From Promethearchaeota archaeon (GTDB lineage: Archaea; Asgardarchaeota; Lokiarchaeia; Sigynarchaeales; SOKP01), in assembly GCA_004524425.1 (NCBI GenBank), contig SDNN01000020.1, forward strand, positions 1 through 23,511: DNA of 23,511 bases. Direction: 5' to 3'. Below are positions 15,778 to 22,800 of this stretch, one piece after another. How positions within the stretch are numbered: position 1 is the first letter of the stretch; each line of letters starts with the position of its first letter. The position numbers and the translations under genes were made by a program. The notes beneath the pieces are model-generated. The model saw only the letters and a program-made list of their open reading frames with translations. It made no database searches and was not told the origin of the DNA.

Positions 15778-15804
15778 TTATAATTTATATTATTTAAATT
15801 ATAA
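15778..15804. repeat. Inverted repeat, 10-base arms, 7-base spacer
   Basis: TTATAATTTA at 15778-15787 is the exact reverse complement of TAAATTATAA at 15795-15804. It is composed only of A and T, so chance is a real possibility, and part of it may serve as the TATA element of the plus-strand gene at 15855. Confidence 0.45.
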
Positions 15805-15854
15805 GATTATATTGAAAAATAAAAACTAGACTTACATTAAAGGCGTTTATTATC

Positions 15855-16130
15855 ATGGATTCTGTTAAAATTATCAAGAAGATGGTTCCAATTCATTGTG
15901 CCCGTGGACCTAAAGTATGTGAAAAATGTAAAGCATTAACATTAGAAGGAAAAAAACTGTGTTTAATAAAAGTATATTTAAAACCAAGCAATGTTACTCG
16001 CCCAATAACAGAAATCTACGTGGGATGCAGGAGGATAATTGGAGAGTTTGATATCCTTAAAATTTTTGAGGATAATGAAGAAGCTTTGAAATATTCAAGA
16101 AACAATAACGTCGATATCCAATTAGACTAG
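15855..16130 (+). CDS. Small cysteine-rich protein of unknown function
   Basis: A 91-residue protein that I do not recognise. The N-terminal half has Cys15, Cys22, Cys25 and Cys36 (pattern HCARGPKVCEKCKAL then GKKLC), with a fifth cysteine at 58 in YVGCRR. The first four could hold a zinc ion or an iron-sulfur cluster; His14 is a further possible ligand. The rest has two likely strands (LIKVYLKP, TEIYVGCRRII) and a helical, acidic end. It has no signal peptide. It precedes the proteasome beta gene by 100 bases on the same strand, but a TATA-like element lies in that gap, so they may be transcribed separately. The ATG at 15855 is the only plausible start. Confidence 0.65.
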   Translation: MDSVKIIKKMVPIHCARGPKVCEKCKALTLEGKKLCLIKVYLKPSNVTRPITEIYVGCRRIIGEFDILKIFEDNEEALKYSRNNNVDIQLD

Positions 16131-16179
16131 ATTTGTTAACATGAAGGATTCTAAAACTTACATGTAAATTCTTCTTAAA

Positions 16180-16187
16180 TTTATATC
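16180..16187 (+). promoter_or_regulatory. TATA-like box before proteasome beta
   Basis: TTTATATC at 16180-16187 would place a transcription start near 16206-16212, about 20 bases before the ATG. There is no ribosome binding site just before that ATG. Confidence 0.4.
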
Positions 16188-16230
16188 TAATTAGAAAAAA
16201 ATTATTAAAGTAAATATCTTTAAAGAAATT

Positions 16231-16941
16231 ATGAGAAAAGAAGAATTATTAAAATCTCATAATTCCAAGATTTTAAGGAATTCTGTAATAGAAGATGCTT
16301 ATTTTAAAAATCATTCAAAGGATGAATTAATTAATAAAAATACTTTTAGTTCAGGTACAACAACCGTGGGATTAACCTGTAAGGATGCAGTAATATTGGC
16401 CACGGATAAAAGAGCTACAATGGCATATTTTATAGCCAGTAAAACGGCAGAAAAATTACATAAAATTCAAGAGCATCTTTATTTAACCATCGCAGGTTCC
16501 GTTGCTGATGCACAATATCTCGTGGACGTCTTGAAAGCAGAGACAACCATTTATCAATTAGAGAAAGAAAGACCTATACCCATTAAAGCAGCTGGAAGAC
16601 TGCTTTCAAACATATTATATCAACATAAAATGTTTCCATTTCAAGTAGGGCATATTCTTGGTGGAGTCACAGAAGAAGAAGGTCCTATTATTTTGGATAT
16701 AGGAGCATATGGATCCATCTTACCTGAAAAATATGTTGCCGTAGGAAGTGGACAAAATTTTTCTTTTGGTGTATTAGAGGCTAAATATAAAGACGATCTA
16801 AACATTGAAGAAGGAAAAAAAATAGCAATTCAAGCAGTCACTTCATCCATCATTCGAGACATGGCAAGCGGAAATGGAATTGATATTGCAGTCATAAAAA
16901 AGCAAGGTCCCGCAGAAAGAGATTTCCTACCAATTAAATAA
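16231..16941 (+). CDS. psmB: Proteasome beta subunit, catalytic
   Basis: The proteolytic subunit of the 20S proteasome, an N-terminal nucleophile hydrolase that degrades unfolded proteins in the cytoplasm. The processing site SG-TTTVGL places the catalytic threonine at residue 43. Asp59 in ATDKRA and Lys75 in TAEKLHKI fall exactly at mature positions 17 and 33, and the GSG turn (172-174) and RDMASG (210-215) supply the supporting residues, so the subunit is active. The propeptide of 42 residues is much longer than the 8 residues known for Thermoplasma and is rich in charged residues. The mature part, 194 residues, is of normal size. No alpha subunit or proteasomal ATPase gene is in the window. 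Two T-runs follow the stop and probably end transcription. Confidence 0.96.
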   Translation: MRKEELLKSHNSKILRNSVIEDAYFKNHSKDELINKNTFSSGTTTVGLTCKDAVILATDKRATMAYFIASKTAEKLHKIQEHLYLTIAGSVADAQYLVDVLKAETTIYQLEKERPIPIKAAGRLLSNILYQHKMFPFQVGHILGGVTEEEGPIILDIGAYGSILPEKYVAVGSGQNFSFGVLEAKYKDDLNIEEGKKIAIQAVTSSIIRDMASGNGIDIAVIKKQGPAERDFLPIK

Positions 16942-16962
16942 TTTTTTTCATAGGGTTTTTTT
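16942..16962 (+). terminator. Double poly-T terminator after proteasome beta
   Basis: Seven T at 16942-16948 and seven T at 16956-16962 follow the stop codon directly, as expected for archaeal transcription termination. Confidence 0.55.
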
Positions 16963-17142
16963 CTGTTTATTAAATCCTTATTAATGACCACTCATTTTAT
17001 ATAAATCTTATTGAAGCGTAAAGTTTAAAAGAGTAAAAGAAAAAACTTTTTTAGTAATAGCATATCTTAATAAAAGTAAATTATATTAATAAACTCAGAA
17101 AAATAGACAATATTTAACATTGTTTTAACTTCAATATAAAAA

Positions 17143-17871
17143 ATGTCCTATAAAATTATTGTTGATTTATCGCATAACGAGCAGCTCGAGGAGTTTCCAG
17201 AATTTTCGCTAGGTGAGGATGATTATGATATTGATTACATAGATAAAAATGAAGAATTAACTTTTGATCTCATCGAAGATTTTGACATATTATTCATTGG
17301 AAATATCCAACATTCGAAAAGTAGTAAAAAAGACAAATTCACACCTGACCAACTAAAAGATCTAAAAAGATTTGTGGGGGAAGGTGGAGGTCTTCTATTG
17401 GCTTCTGGAGCTGGAGGAGATCAAGATATTCCCATGAAACAAGGTTCCATTAGAGTCTTATATAAAATGACAGGAGTGCGAAGATTTTGGAATGGGAAAG
17501 TGTTGGAAATGGGATCTAATTTTCTAGTAAAGAAGAAAAATGTCTTGATAACGGAATTATTTTCCCATCCTATTACTAAAGGAATTACTGAAGTCGTGCT
17601 ACCGAATTGCACTTTTTTCAATCTAACAGAAGAAGATGTGGAAGATATAATCGTAACCTCAGAAAAAGCAGAATTCAAATATTTTTCTGATGATGATGTC
17701 GATGAAGTAGGTCCAGTTCCAGTTTGCGTCGTAAGTGAATTTTTTAACGGAAGATGCGTGACCATTGGCTCATCGGAATGGATGATCGAGGATAGTGATT
17801 TTGGTATCGACGCAGGGGATAATATAAAATTTCTCGAAAATATTATAAAATGGTTAAGTTTTGAAATATAA
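17143..17871 (+). CDS. GIFT-like / glutamine-amidotransferase-fold domain protein
   Basis: A 242-residue protein whose pattern fits the class I glutamine-amidotransferase-like fold without catalysis. It begins with a strand (YKIIVDLSHNEQLEEFP), a second strand with FDILFIGNIQHSK, and then FTPDQLKDLKRFVGEGGGLLLASGAGGD (66-93), where a helix leads to a glycine-rich strand turn. Later come HPITKGI (142-148) and VSEFFNGRCVTIGSSEW. The order FTPxxLxxLKxFVxxGGxLLLxxGxGGD followed by HPIT is that seen in DUF4350-type proteins and the GIFT domain of IFT52 and GldG. No Cys-His-Glu triad is visible. It is cytoplasmic by sequence. Its stop is 17 bases before the radical SAM gene on the same strand, so the two are likely co-transcribed and may act together. 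Function is unknown. Confidence 0.7.
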   Translation: MSYKIIVDLSHNEQLEEFPEFSLGEDDYDIDYIDKNEELTFDLIEDFDILFIGNIQHSKSSKKDKFTPDQLKDLKRFVGEGGGLLLASGAGGDQDIPMKQGSIRVLYKMTGVRRFWNGKVLEMGSNFLVKKKNVLITELFSHPITKGITEVVLPNCTFFNLTEEDVEDIIVTSEKAEFKYFSDDDVDEVGPVPVCVVSEFFNGRCVTIGSSEWMIEDSDFGIDAGDNIKFLENIIKWLSFEI

Positions 17872-17888
17872 CTGAATGTATTTTTACG

Positions 17889-19001
17889 ATGGTTTTTAAA
17901 TTTTTACGCCCAGACTCGATCTCAGTTTGGGAAAATGAAGAAATCTTGAAAAGATTTTCACATTATAAAGGAATCATCGATCAAAAAGCTATTGCGAGAT
18001 ACCTTATAGCAAATACATTAGATTGTGATTTTGATGACACTGATTCTATACGTAATTTAGAATTACTCTTGAAAAAAAAATCCATTGAATTTCGAAAGCT
18101 TTTAGAAGAAAACATAGAAGTTCTTAAAAATCGTGAGGTCAAGAGTAAATCTTACGTAGATTTAGCTAAATCTATAGCACTGAAATATCTTGAGAGCTGC
18201 ATTTTTTGTGAAAGAAGATGTGAGGTAAATCGAATTGAAGGTGATACAGGCTATTGCCAATTGAACAAGGGCTCATACGTTACCTCCGCGTTTATACATA
18301 TGGGAGAAGAAAGTGTCTTAATTCCAAGTGGAACCATTTTTTTTCAATCTTGTAATTTTGGTTGTGTTTTTTGTCAAAACTATGACATTTCTCAAGCTTG
18401 GAAGGGAAAAAGGGACCTTGAGGATATTGCAACCAAGGTTACAGAAAAAAAGTTAGCAAGCTTAGCCGAAAGATTAGTAGACAAGGGAGCAATAAACATT
18501 AATTATGTTGGAGGAGATCCCATCCCCAACATTCATACCATTGTTGGAAGTTTGAAGCATCAGACATCAAACATCTGCCAACTTTGGAATTCTAATTTTT
18601 ATTTAACTGAGGAGTCTCTTTCCTTGATAATTGATTTCATGGACTTTTGGCTACCCGATTTCAAATATGGAAATAATGAATGTGCTGAGAAATATTCAGG
18701 TATTAAGAATTATTATGACATTTTAGCTCGTAATCATAAGAGGATACATGATGAGGGAAGCGGCGAAATTATCATCAGACACTTAGTGATGCCAAACCAT
18801 GTAGAGTGCTGTTCAAAACCAATATTAGACTACGTGGCAAAAGAAATTCCTAATTGTGTAGTTAATATAATGGGGCAATATCGGCCCCAGTATAAAGCAC
18901 ATCAATACCCTGAGATCAATCGTCGTCCTAGCTCCCAAGAAATGCAGGAAGTTAAAAGATATGCAGATCAATTAGACATTTTATATGCTCCAGTTTCTTG
19001 A
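17889..19001 (+). CDS. Radical SAM protein of the PflX (COG1313) group
   Basis: A 370-residue radical SAM protein related to pyruvate formate-lyase activating enzymes. The cluster motif CNFGCVFC (Cys155, Cys159, Cys162) should bind a [4Fe-4S] cluster that cleaves S-adenosylmethionine. An upstream cysteine set, CIFCERRC and GYC (Cys104, 107, 111, 123), and the phrases SGTIFFQSCN and CQNYDIS are typical of the COG1313 group. The glycine-rich segment NYVGGDP (205-211) probably contacts SAM. An extra N-terminal helical part of about 95 residues precedes the core. No pyruvate formate-lyase or other glycyl-radical enzyme gene is nearby, so the target is unknown. The closest candidate partner is the GIFT-like protein encoded immediately upstream. 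The ATG is chosen by its position; a GATG overlap gives no strong ribosome site. Confidence 0.9.
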   Translation: MVFKFLRPDSISVWENEEILKRFSHYKGIIDQKAIARYLIANTLDCDFDDTDSIRNLELLLKKKSIEFRKLLEENIEVLKNREVKSKSYVDLAKSIALKYLESCIFCERRCEVNRIEGDTGYCQLNKGSYVTSAFIHMGEESVLIPSGTIFFQSCNFGCVFCQNYDISQAWKGKRDLEDIATKVTEKKLASLAERLVDKGAININYVGGDPIPNIHTIVGSLKHQTSNICQLWNSNFYLTEESLSLIIDFMDFWLPDFKYGNNECAEKYSGIKNYYDILARNHKRIHDEGSGEIIIRHLVMPNHVECCSKPILDYVAKEIPNCVVNIMGQYRPQYKAHQYPEINRRPSSQEMQEVKRYADQLDILYAPVS

Positions 19002-19126
19002 TGAATTATTAAAGAGGTTATTAAAAGAAGAGTAGAAAAGTCTAAAAGGTATAGAAGATTTTCAAAATTAACTTATAACTATAATTTAAATGCTACTCTT
19101 TTCTAAATAATTGGAATTGATGAATT

Positions 19127-20257
19127 ATGAGCCTTAACTTAGAAAACGTAAAAGGTTTAGGAAAAAAAGTTGATGACCTGAAAGAAGCGGGTATTGATAC
19201 CGTGGAAAAATTGGCTAATGCTGAGGTTGAAAAACTGCTTGAAATCAAAGGCATTGGAGAAGCCACGGCTGAAAAATTTATCAAAAGTGCGAAAGAATTA
19301 ATTGAAGAGCAATCCGGTGAAGTCGAAACTACTGAAGAACCCATTGCGGGGGATAAAGAAGAAGACAAAAAATCAGAAGAAGAACTTAAAAAATTAGAAG
19401 AGAAAAGGAAGAAATTAGCTGGTAAAGAGGTGGAAGAAGGCGATTTCGTCTTGGTTAAAATAACTGCAAAGACACAGAAGGGAAAGGTGTTTCGCGTCTC
19501 TTCAGTAGAAGATGCTAAAAAAGCAGGCATATATGAAGAAGAAAGGGAGCGACAAGGATATTATGCACCCGAATTTGTCATTGTAGGAAAGCCAGGCTTT
19601 GTTAATGAAGGGCTTACTGAAACCATTAAAAGCATGAAATATTTTGAAAAAAAGTCAGTGAGGATTCCACCTTCAAAAGCTTTTGGAAAGCGAGATCCAA
19701 ATAAAATAGAAAGAATTGGAATTGCTAAATTCAGGAAGATGAATAATGGAAAGAATCCTGAAATTGGACAAGAGTTTGTAAAGCAAAGTAAACAGGCACA
19801 GGCGCAAAGGGGTACAGTAATAAGAATAACCCAGGGAAAAGTCATAGTTGACTATAATCATCCGTTAGCTGGGCAAAATGTAGATTATAATTTAGAAATT
19901 ATTGATAAAATAGAAGATTTTGATGAAAAAGTCAAACAATTCATGGTTTCAAAAGGAATTCCCGAAGAGCATGTAGCAGATTTTAACATGCATCATGATA
20001 AAGAGGAAAATTCCATTACATTTGAAATCCCCAAAATGTATATTTTTCAAAATCTAACATATTTCAAATTTGGCTTAGCCATGGATTTACAAACTCACTT
20101 AGAGATTGGAGATATAAAATTCATTGAAACTTTTGAAAAACTACCAACACCACCTGAAGCATCTGAATCCGTGATGGAAAAAGTTGAAGAATTCAATAAA
20201 GAGCAAGAAGAGAAACAGGCAAAAGCAGGGGAAGAGAATCCTCCCGAAGAAAAATAA
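19127..20257 (+). CDS. HhH domain fused to SlyD-type FKBP peptidyl-prolyl isomerase
   Basis: A 376-residue protein with an unusual domain order. Residues 7-58 are a tandem helix-hairpin-helix unit (VKGLGKKVDDLKEAGI, then EKLLEIKGIGEATAEKFI), as found in DNA-binding proteins such as RadA. A charged linker (60-100) follows. Residues 103-262 are an FKBP-type prolyl cis-trans isomerase of the archaeal/SlyD type: EEGDFVLVKITAKT, GLTETIKSMK, the PPSKAFGKRD flap, the inserted chaperone domain, and the closing YNHPLAGQ signature (243-250). Residues 263-345 form the C-terminal domain seen in long archaeal FKBPs, and the tail is acidic. FKBPs of this type fold proteins in the cytoplasm. The HhH part suggests tethering to nucleic acid or ribosomes. 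The gene stands apart from its neighbours by more than 120 bases on both sides. Confidence 0.9.
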   Translation: MSLNLENVKGLGKKVDDLKEAGIDTVEKLANAEVEKLLEIKGIGEATAEKFIKSAKELIEEQSGEVETTEEPIAGDKEEDKKSEEELKKLEEKRKKLAGKEVEEGDFVLVKITAKTQKGKVFRVSSVEDAKKAGIYEEERERQGYYAPEFVIVGKPGFVNEGLTETIKSMKYFEKKSVRIPPSKAFGKRDPNKIERIGIAKFRKMNNGKNPEIGQEFVKQSKQAQAQRGTVIRITQGKVIVDYNHPLAGQNVDYNLEIIDKIEDFDEKVKQFMVSKGIPEEHVADFNMHHDKEENSITFEIPKMYIFQNLTYFKFGLAMDLQTHLEIGDIKFIETFEKLPTPPEASESVMEKVEEFNKEQEEKQAKAGEENPPEEK

Positions 20258-20350
20258 ACTTTAATACTTAATCCAATCCATACACATGTACTTCATTTAT
20301 TAAATCTAGCTCTTTTTATTATTCCTCGTGAAATTTATTAAAATAAAATT

Positions 20351-20360
20351 CATATATAAT
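20351..20360 (+). promoter_or_regulatory. TATA-like box before the CotH-family gene
   Basis: CATATATAAT at 20351-20360 would start transcription near 20380-20385, giving a leader of about 20 bases. Confidence 0.45.
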
Positions 20361-20402
20361 ATTTAGTAATATAATCTCAGTAATTCTTAACTAAATGGCA
20401 TC

Positions 20403-21704
20403 ATGTCATCCTACGTGCATTTTGAAAATAAATTACCACGATCAAGGCGTAAAAAAAGTCTGATATCACTTGCGATAATCTCAATTATAACGTTATCCAC
20501 GATTCTTATTTTAATTTATTTTCCTTACCCCAAAGAAAAGAAAAAAGACTCTTCTGATGATGAGCTTGATTTTCCAATCATATCTATCACGTGTTATGAA
20601 GAATTAGATAATGAAAACTATTCCAATTGCATATTTGAGCTCGAAAGTAGCGAATCTTCTGAAGAAATAGATCCGATGAAAGCAAGAATCAAGATAAGAG
20701 GAGAAACCACAGCAACCTATCCAAAAAAAGGATACAGATTGGAACTTTCTAAAGGTGAACCTCTTCTTGGGATGAGAGATGATGACGATTGGCAACTTTT
20801 TGCCAGTTATTATGATTATACGAGAATCAGGTTTAAATTGTCATTTAATTTATGGCGCAACCTTCTTTCAGTTGATAATCCTACCGCAATTTTGCCGAAA
20901 TCGAGATATGTTTTATTATATTTCAATGCACAATTTCAAGGACTCTATTTGCTTGCAGAAAAGAATGATAGAAAACTCTTTGGCTTGAATGAAAACCTCA
21001 ATAATGACACTGATGATAGTTTAATATTTCAGGCAAAAGATCCTTCTAACCTTACAGTATATGAGCCAGATAAATGGGAACAAGATTGGCCGAATGAAGA
21101 TGAGGGTTATTATATCATAGATGATGTAATGGTTAATCTAATTACATTCATTAATTCTAGCACGTCAGATATTGATTTCTTTAACGAAACAACGGGTATT
21201 TATACTAAATTTGAAGAGATTAATCTGATAGATTTTTTCTTATTCAATTATTTCATCCTCCATCTTGATTTTTGGAACAAAAATTATTTTCTCATTAGAG
21301 ATAACACTACTGTCTCAAATCCGAGTAAATTTTCCTTAATTCCTTGGGATTTTGACCTTACATTTGGACAAAATATTTCTACACCAGAAGATTTTGAAAA
21401 TCCTACTTTAGATCTTGAATCCAAAATACGAGAAAAAAATCTATTATTTGATCGATTATTAGGAAATCAATCCTTCAGAGAAAATTGTAGTAAGAGATGG
21501 GATACATTAAGGAAAGAGGTATGGACAAATGAATCGATTTCAAACATGATCATGAGCATATATGGGGAATGCATAGGCTATGCGCAGCTTGATTTGAATA
21601 TATGGGATCAAAATTATACGGTGGATAAATATATTACAGAATTAAGGCAATGGATCTCTGATAGATTATCGTTTTGTGATGATCATTTTGAAAATGATTT
21701 TTGA
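20403..21704 (+). CDS. CotH-family secreted protein kinase, membrane-anchored
   Basis: A 433-residue protein with a basic N terminus (RSRRKK), one transmembrane segment (about residues 19-41) and the rest outside the cell. The CotH pattern is clear: IKIRGETTATYPKKGYRLEL (96-115), the WQLFASYYDYTRIR stretch (130-143), YVLLYFNAQFQGLYLLAEK (169-187) and IPWDFDLTFG (313-322). CotH proteins of bacterial spores and Mucorales fungi are atypical kinases that phosphorylate secreted proteins; the Asp of WDFD is expected to hold metal. About ten N-x-S/T sequons in the outer part fit N-glycosylation at the archaeal surface. It stands alone between convergent and co-directional neighbours, so its target is not visible. 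Start is ATG at 20403, placed after the TATA box. Confidence 0.87.
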   Translation: MSSYVHFENKLPRSRRKKSLISLAIISIITLSTILILIYFPYPKEKKKDSSDDELDFPIISITCYEELDNENYSNCIFELESSESSEEIDPMKARIKIRGETTATYPKKGYRLELSKGEPLLGMRDDDDWQLFASYYDYTRIRFKLSFNLWRNLLSVDNPTAILPKSRYVLLYFNAQFQGLYLLAEKNDRKLFGLNENLNNDTDDSLIFQAKDPSNLTVYEPDKWEQDWPNEDEGYYIIDDVMVNLITFINSSTSDIDFFNETTGIYTKFEEINLIDFFLFNYFILHLDFWNKNYFLIRDNTTVSNPSKFSLIPWDFDLTFGQNISTPEDFENPTLDLESKIREKNLLFDRLLGNQSFRENCSKRWDTLRKEVWTNESISNMIMSIYGECIGYAQLDLNIWDQNYTVDKYITELRQWISDRLSFCDDHFENDF

Positions 21705-21752
21705 AGTTCCTTGATGGATTGAACCCACCAAAAAATGAAAATTTTAAAGAAT

Positions 21753-22736
21753 TCATGTAAATTTTACTTTTTTAATCAATTCTTCTTTTTTCTTTTCTCT
21801 CTCCTTGATATATTCTAATTTCTTCTTTTCATATTCCTTACGTTTCCTTCGAAATTCGTCTCTTTTACTAAGAGATCTTTTCTTTTTCTTTAAATATTCC
21901 TTTTTAGCTTTCTTGTAGGCTTTCTTAGCTTTTTTGTAGGCTTTTTTCTTAATCTTATATTTTTTATATTTTTTCTTAATTTTATGGCGTAAATTCCTAG
22001 TTATGTCTTCTATTCCCATATCATTCAATTGTTCTTTAAATTTCTCAATTGATTCAAATCTAATGACAATCATTCCCAATTCTCGTGCAGGAACTAAATT
22101 TCTGATCTTGTCATCAATGAAAATGCATCTTTTTGGTTTCGTGTCTAATTTCTTTAACACGTGTTTATATTTTTCTAATTCAGGTTTCCTAAATCCAATT
22201 TCATTGGATAAAAAGACGTGATCAAAGATATCATAAAAACCCTTAAGATCATTCGATTTGGCATGAATATCAAATGTATTTGACATCAGACATACAACAT
22301 AATCTGCTCGATGCAGTCTTTCTATGATTTCTTCCATTTCAGATGAGAAATTTGTAAATTGGGAATATATCTGGAACCATAGCTCTAAATAATACTCAAT
22401 ATTCACTTTTGTTTTTTTAAGAGTTTTGTTATCGTTATTTCGTGTTGGATAATAATATCTGTCAAATATTTTTTCTAAAAATTCTCTAGATGAGATTCTT
22501 CCCGAAGACAATGCTCGTCGATATTTTTTATAATGAGGATCTTCTAATGGAATTATGATACCTAAATCATGGTTAATGATTTGAAATAAATTGTCTAAGA
22601 CAAACGTTTTTTCGACCATAACCCCTCCGAAGTCAAAGATGATATACTTTATCTTGTATAACTTAACCCTCTGAGTTCCAAAAATCTTGGAAAGTTCCTT
22701 TTCACTTAGTTGATATGAGCTTTCTTGAGAAGTCAT
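21753..22736 (-). CDS. HAD-superfamily hydrolase with lysine-rich C-terminal tail
   Basis: A 327-residue protein. Residues 30-235 form a HAD fold of subfamily I: motif I FDFGGVMV (nucleophile Asp35), motif II LMSNT (Ser152), motif III RKPE (Lys184) and motif IV CIFIDDKIRN (Asp208, Asp209). The second motif I aspartate, the usual general acid of phosphatases, is Gly37, as in the FDFGGV subgroup that includes haloacid dehalogenase-like and epoxide-hydrolase N-terminal domains. Phosphatase activity is therefore doubtful. Residues 246-327 are an exceptional tail, more than 40 percent lysine by eye, with a repeated AYKKAKK unit. It is probably a long basic helix that binds nucleic acid, ribosomes or acidic lipids. 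It follows the ATP-grasp gene by 64 bases on the same strand, so they may be co-transcribed. Confidence 0.85.
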   Translation of the reverse strand: MTSQESSYQLSEKELSKIFGTQRVKLYKIKYIIFDFGGVMVEKTFVLDNLFQIINHDLGIIIPLEDPHYKKYRRALSSGRISSREFLEKIFDRYYYPTRNNDNKTLKKTKVNIEYYLELWFQIYSQFTNFSSEMEEIIERLHRADYVVCLMSNTFDIHAKSNDLKGFYDIFDHVFLSNEIGFRKPELEKYKHVLKKLDTKPKRCIFIDDKIRNLVPARELGMIVIRFESIEKFKEQLNDMGIEDITRNLRHKIKKKYKKYKIKKKAYKKAKKAYKKAKKEYLKKKKRSLSKRDEFRRKRKEYEKKKLEYIKEREKKKEELIKKVKFT

Positions 22737-22800
22737 GTTCTTACAAACTTAACTTGATTGTGATCCTCTATATTAATAATAATAATTAATACAAATTATA

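Noticed and set aside
19093..19530. Ser/Phe-rich open frame antisense to the HhH-FKBP gene
   Set aside because: Its composition is the shadow of the Lys/Glu-rich linker on the other strand, and the plus-strand protein has clear domains.
21714..21730. T-arm-like sequence GATTGAACCCACC after the CotH-family gene, suggesting a tRNA remnant or attachment site
   Set aside because: Only a short stem-loop fits, with a wobble pair, and there is no acceptor, D or anticodon arm around it and no integrase nearby.
21820..21990. AT-rich repeats in the HAD tail as a possible CRISPR or tandem DNA repeat
   Set aside because: The repetition comes from lysine codons in a coding frame; unit length and spacing are irregular and there are no spacers.
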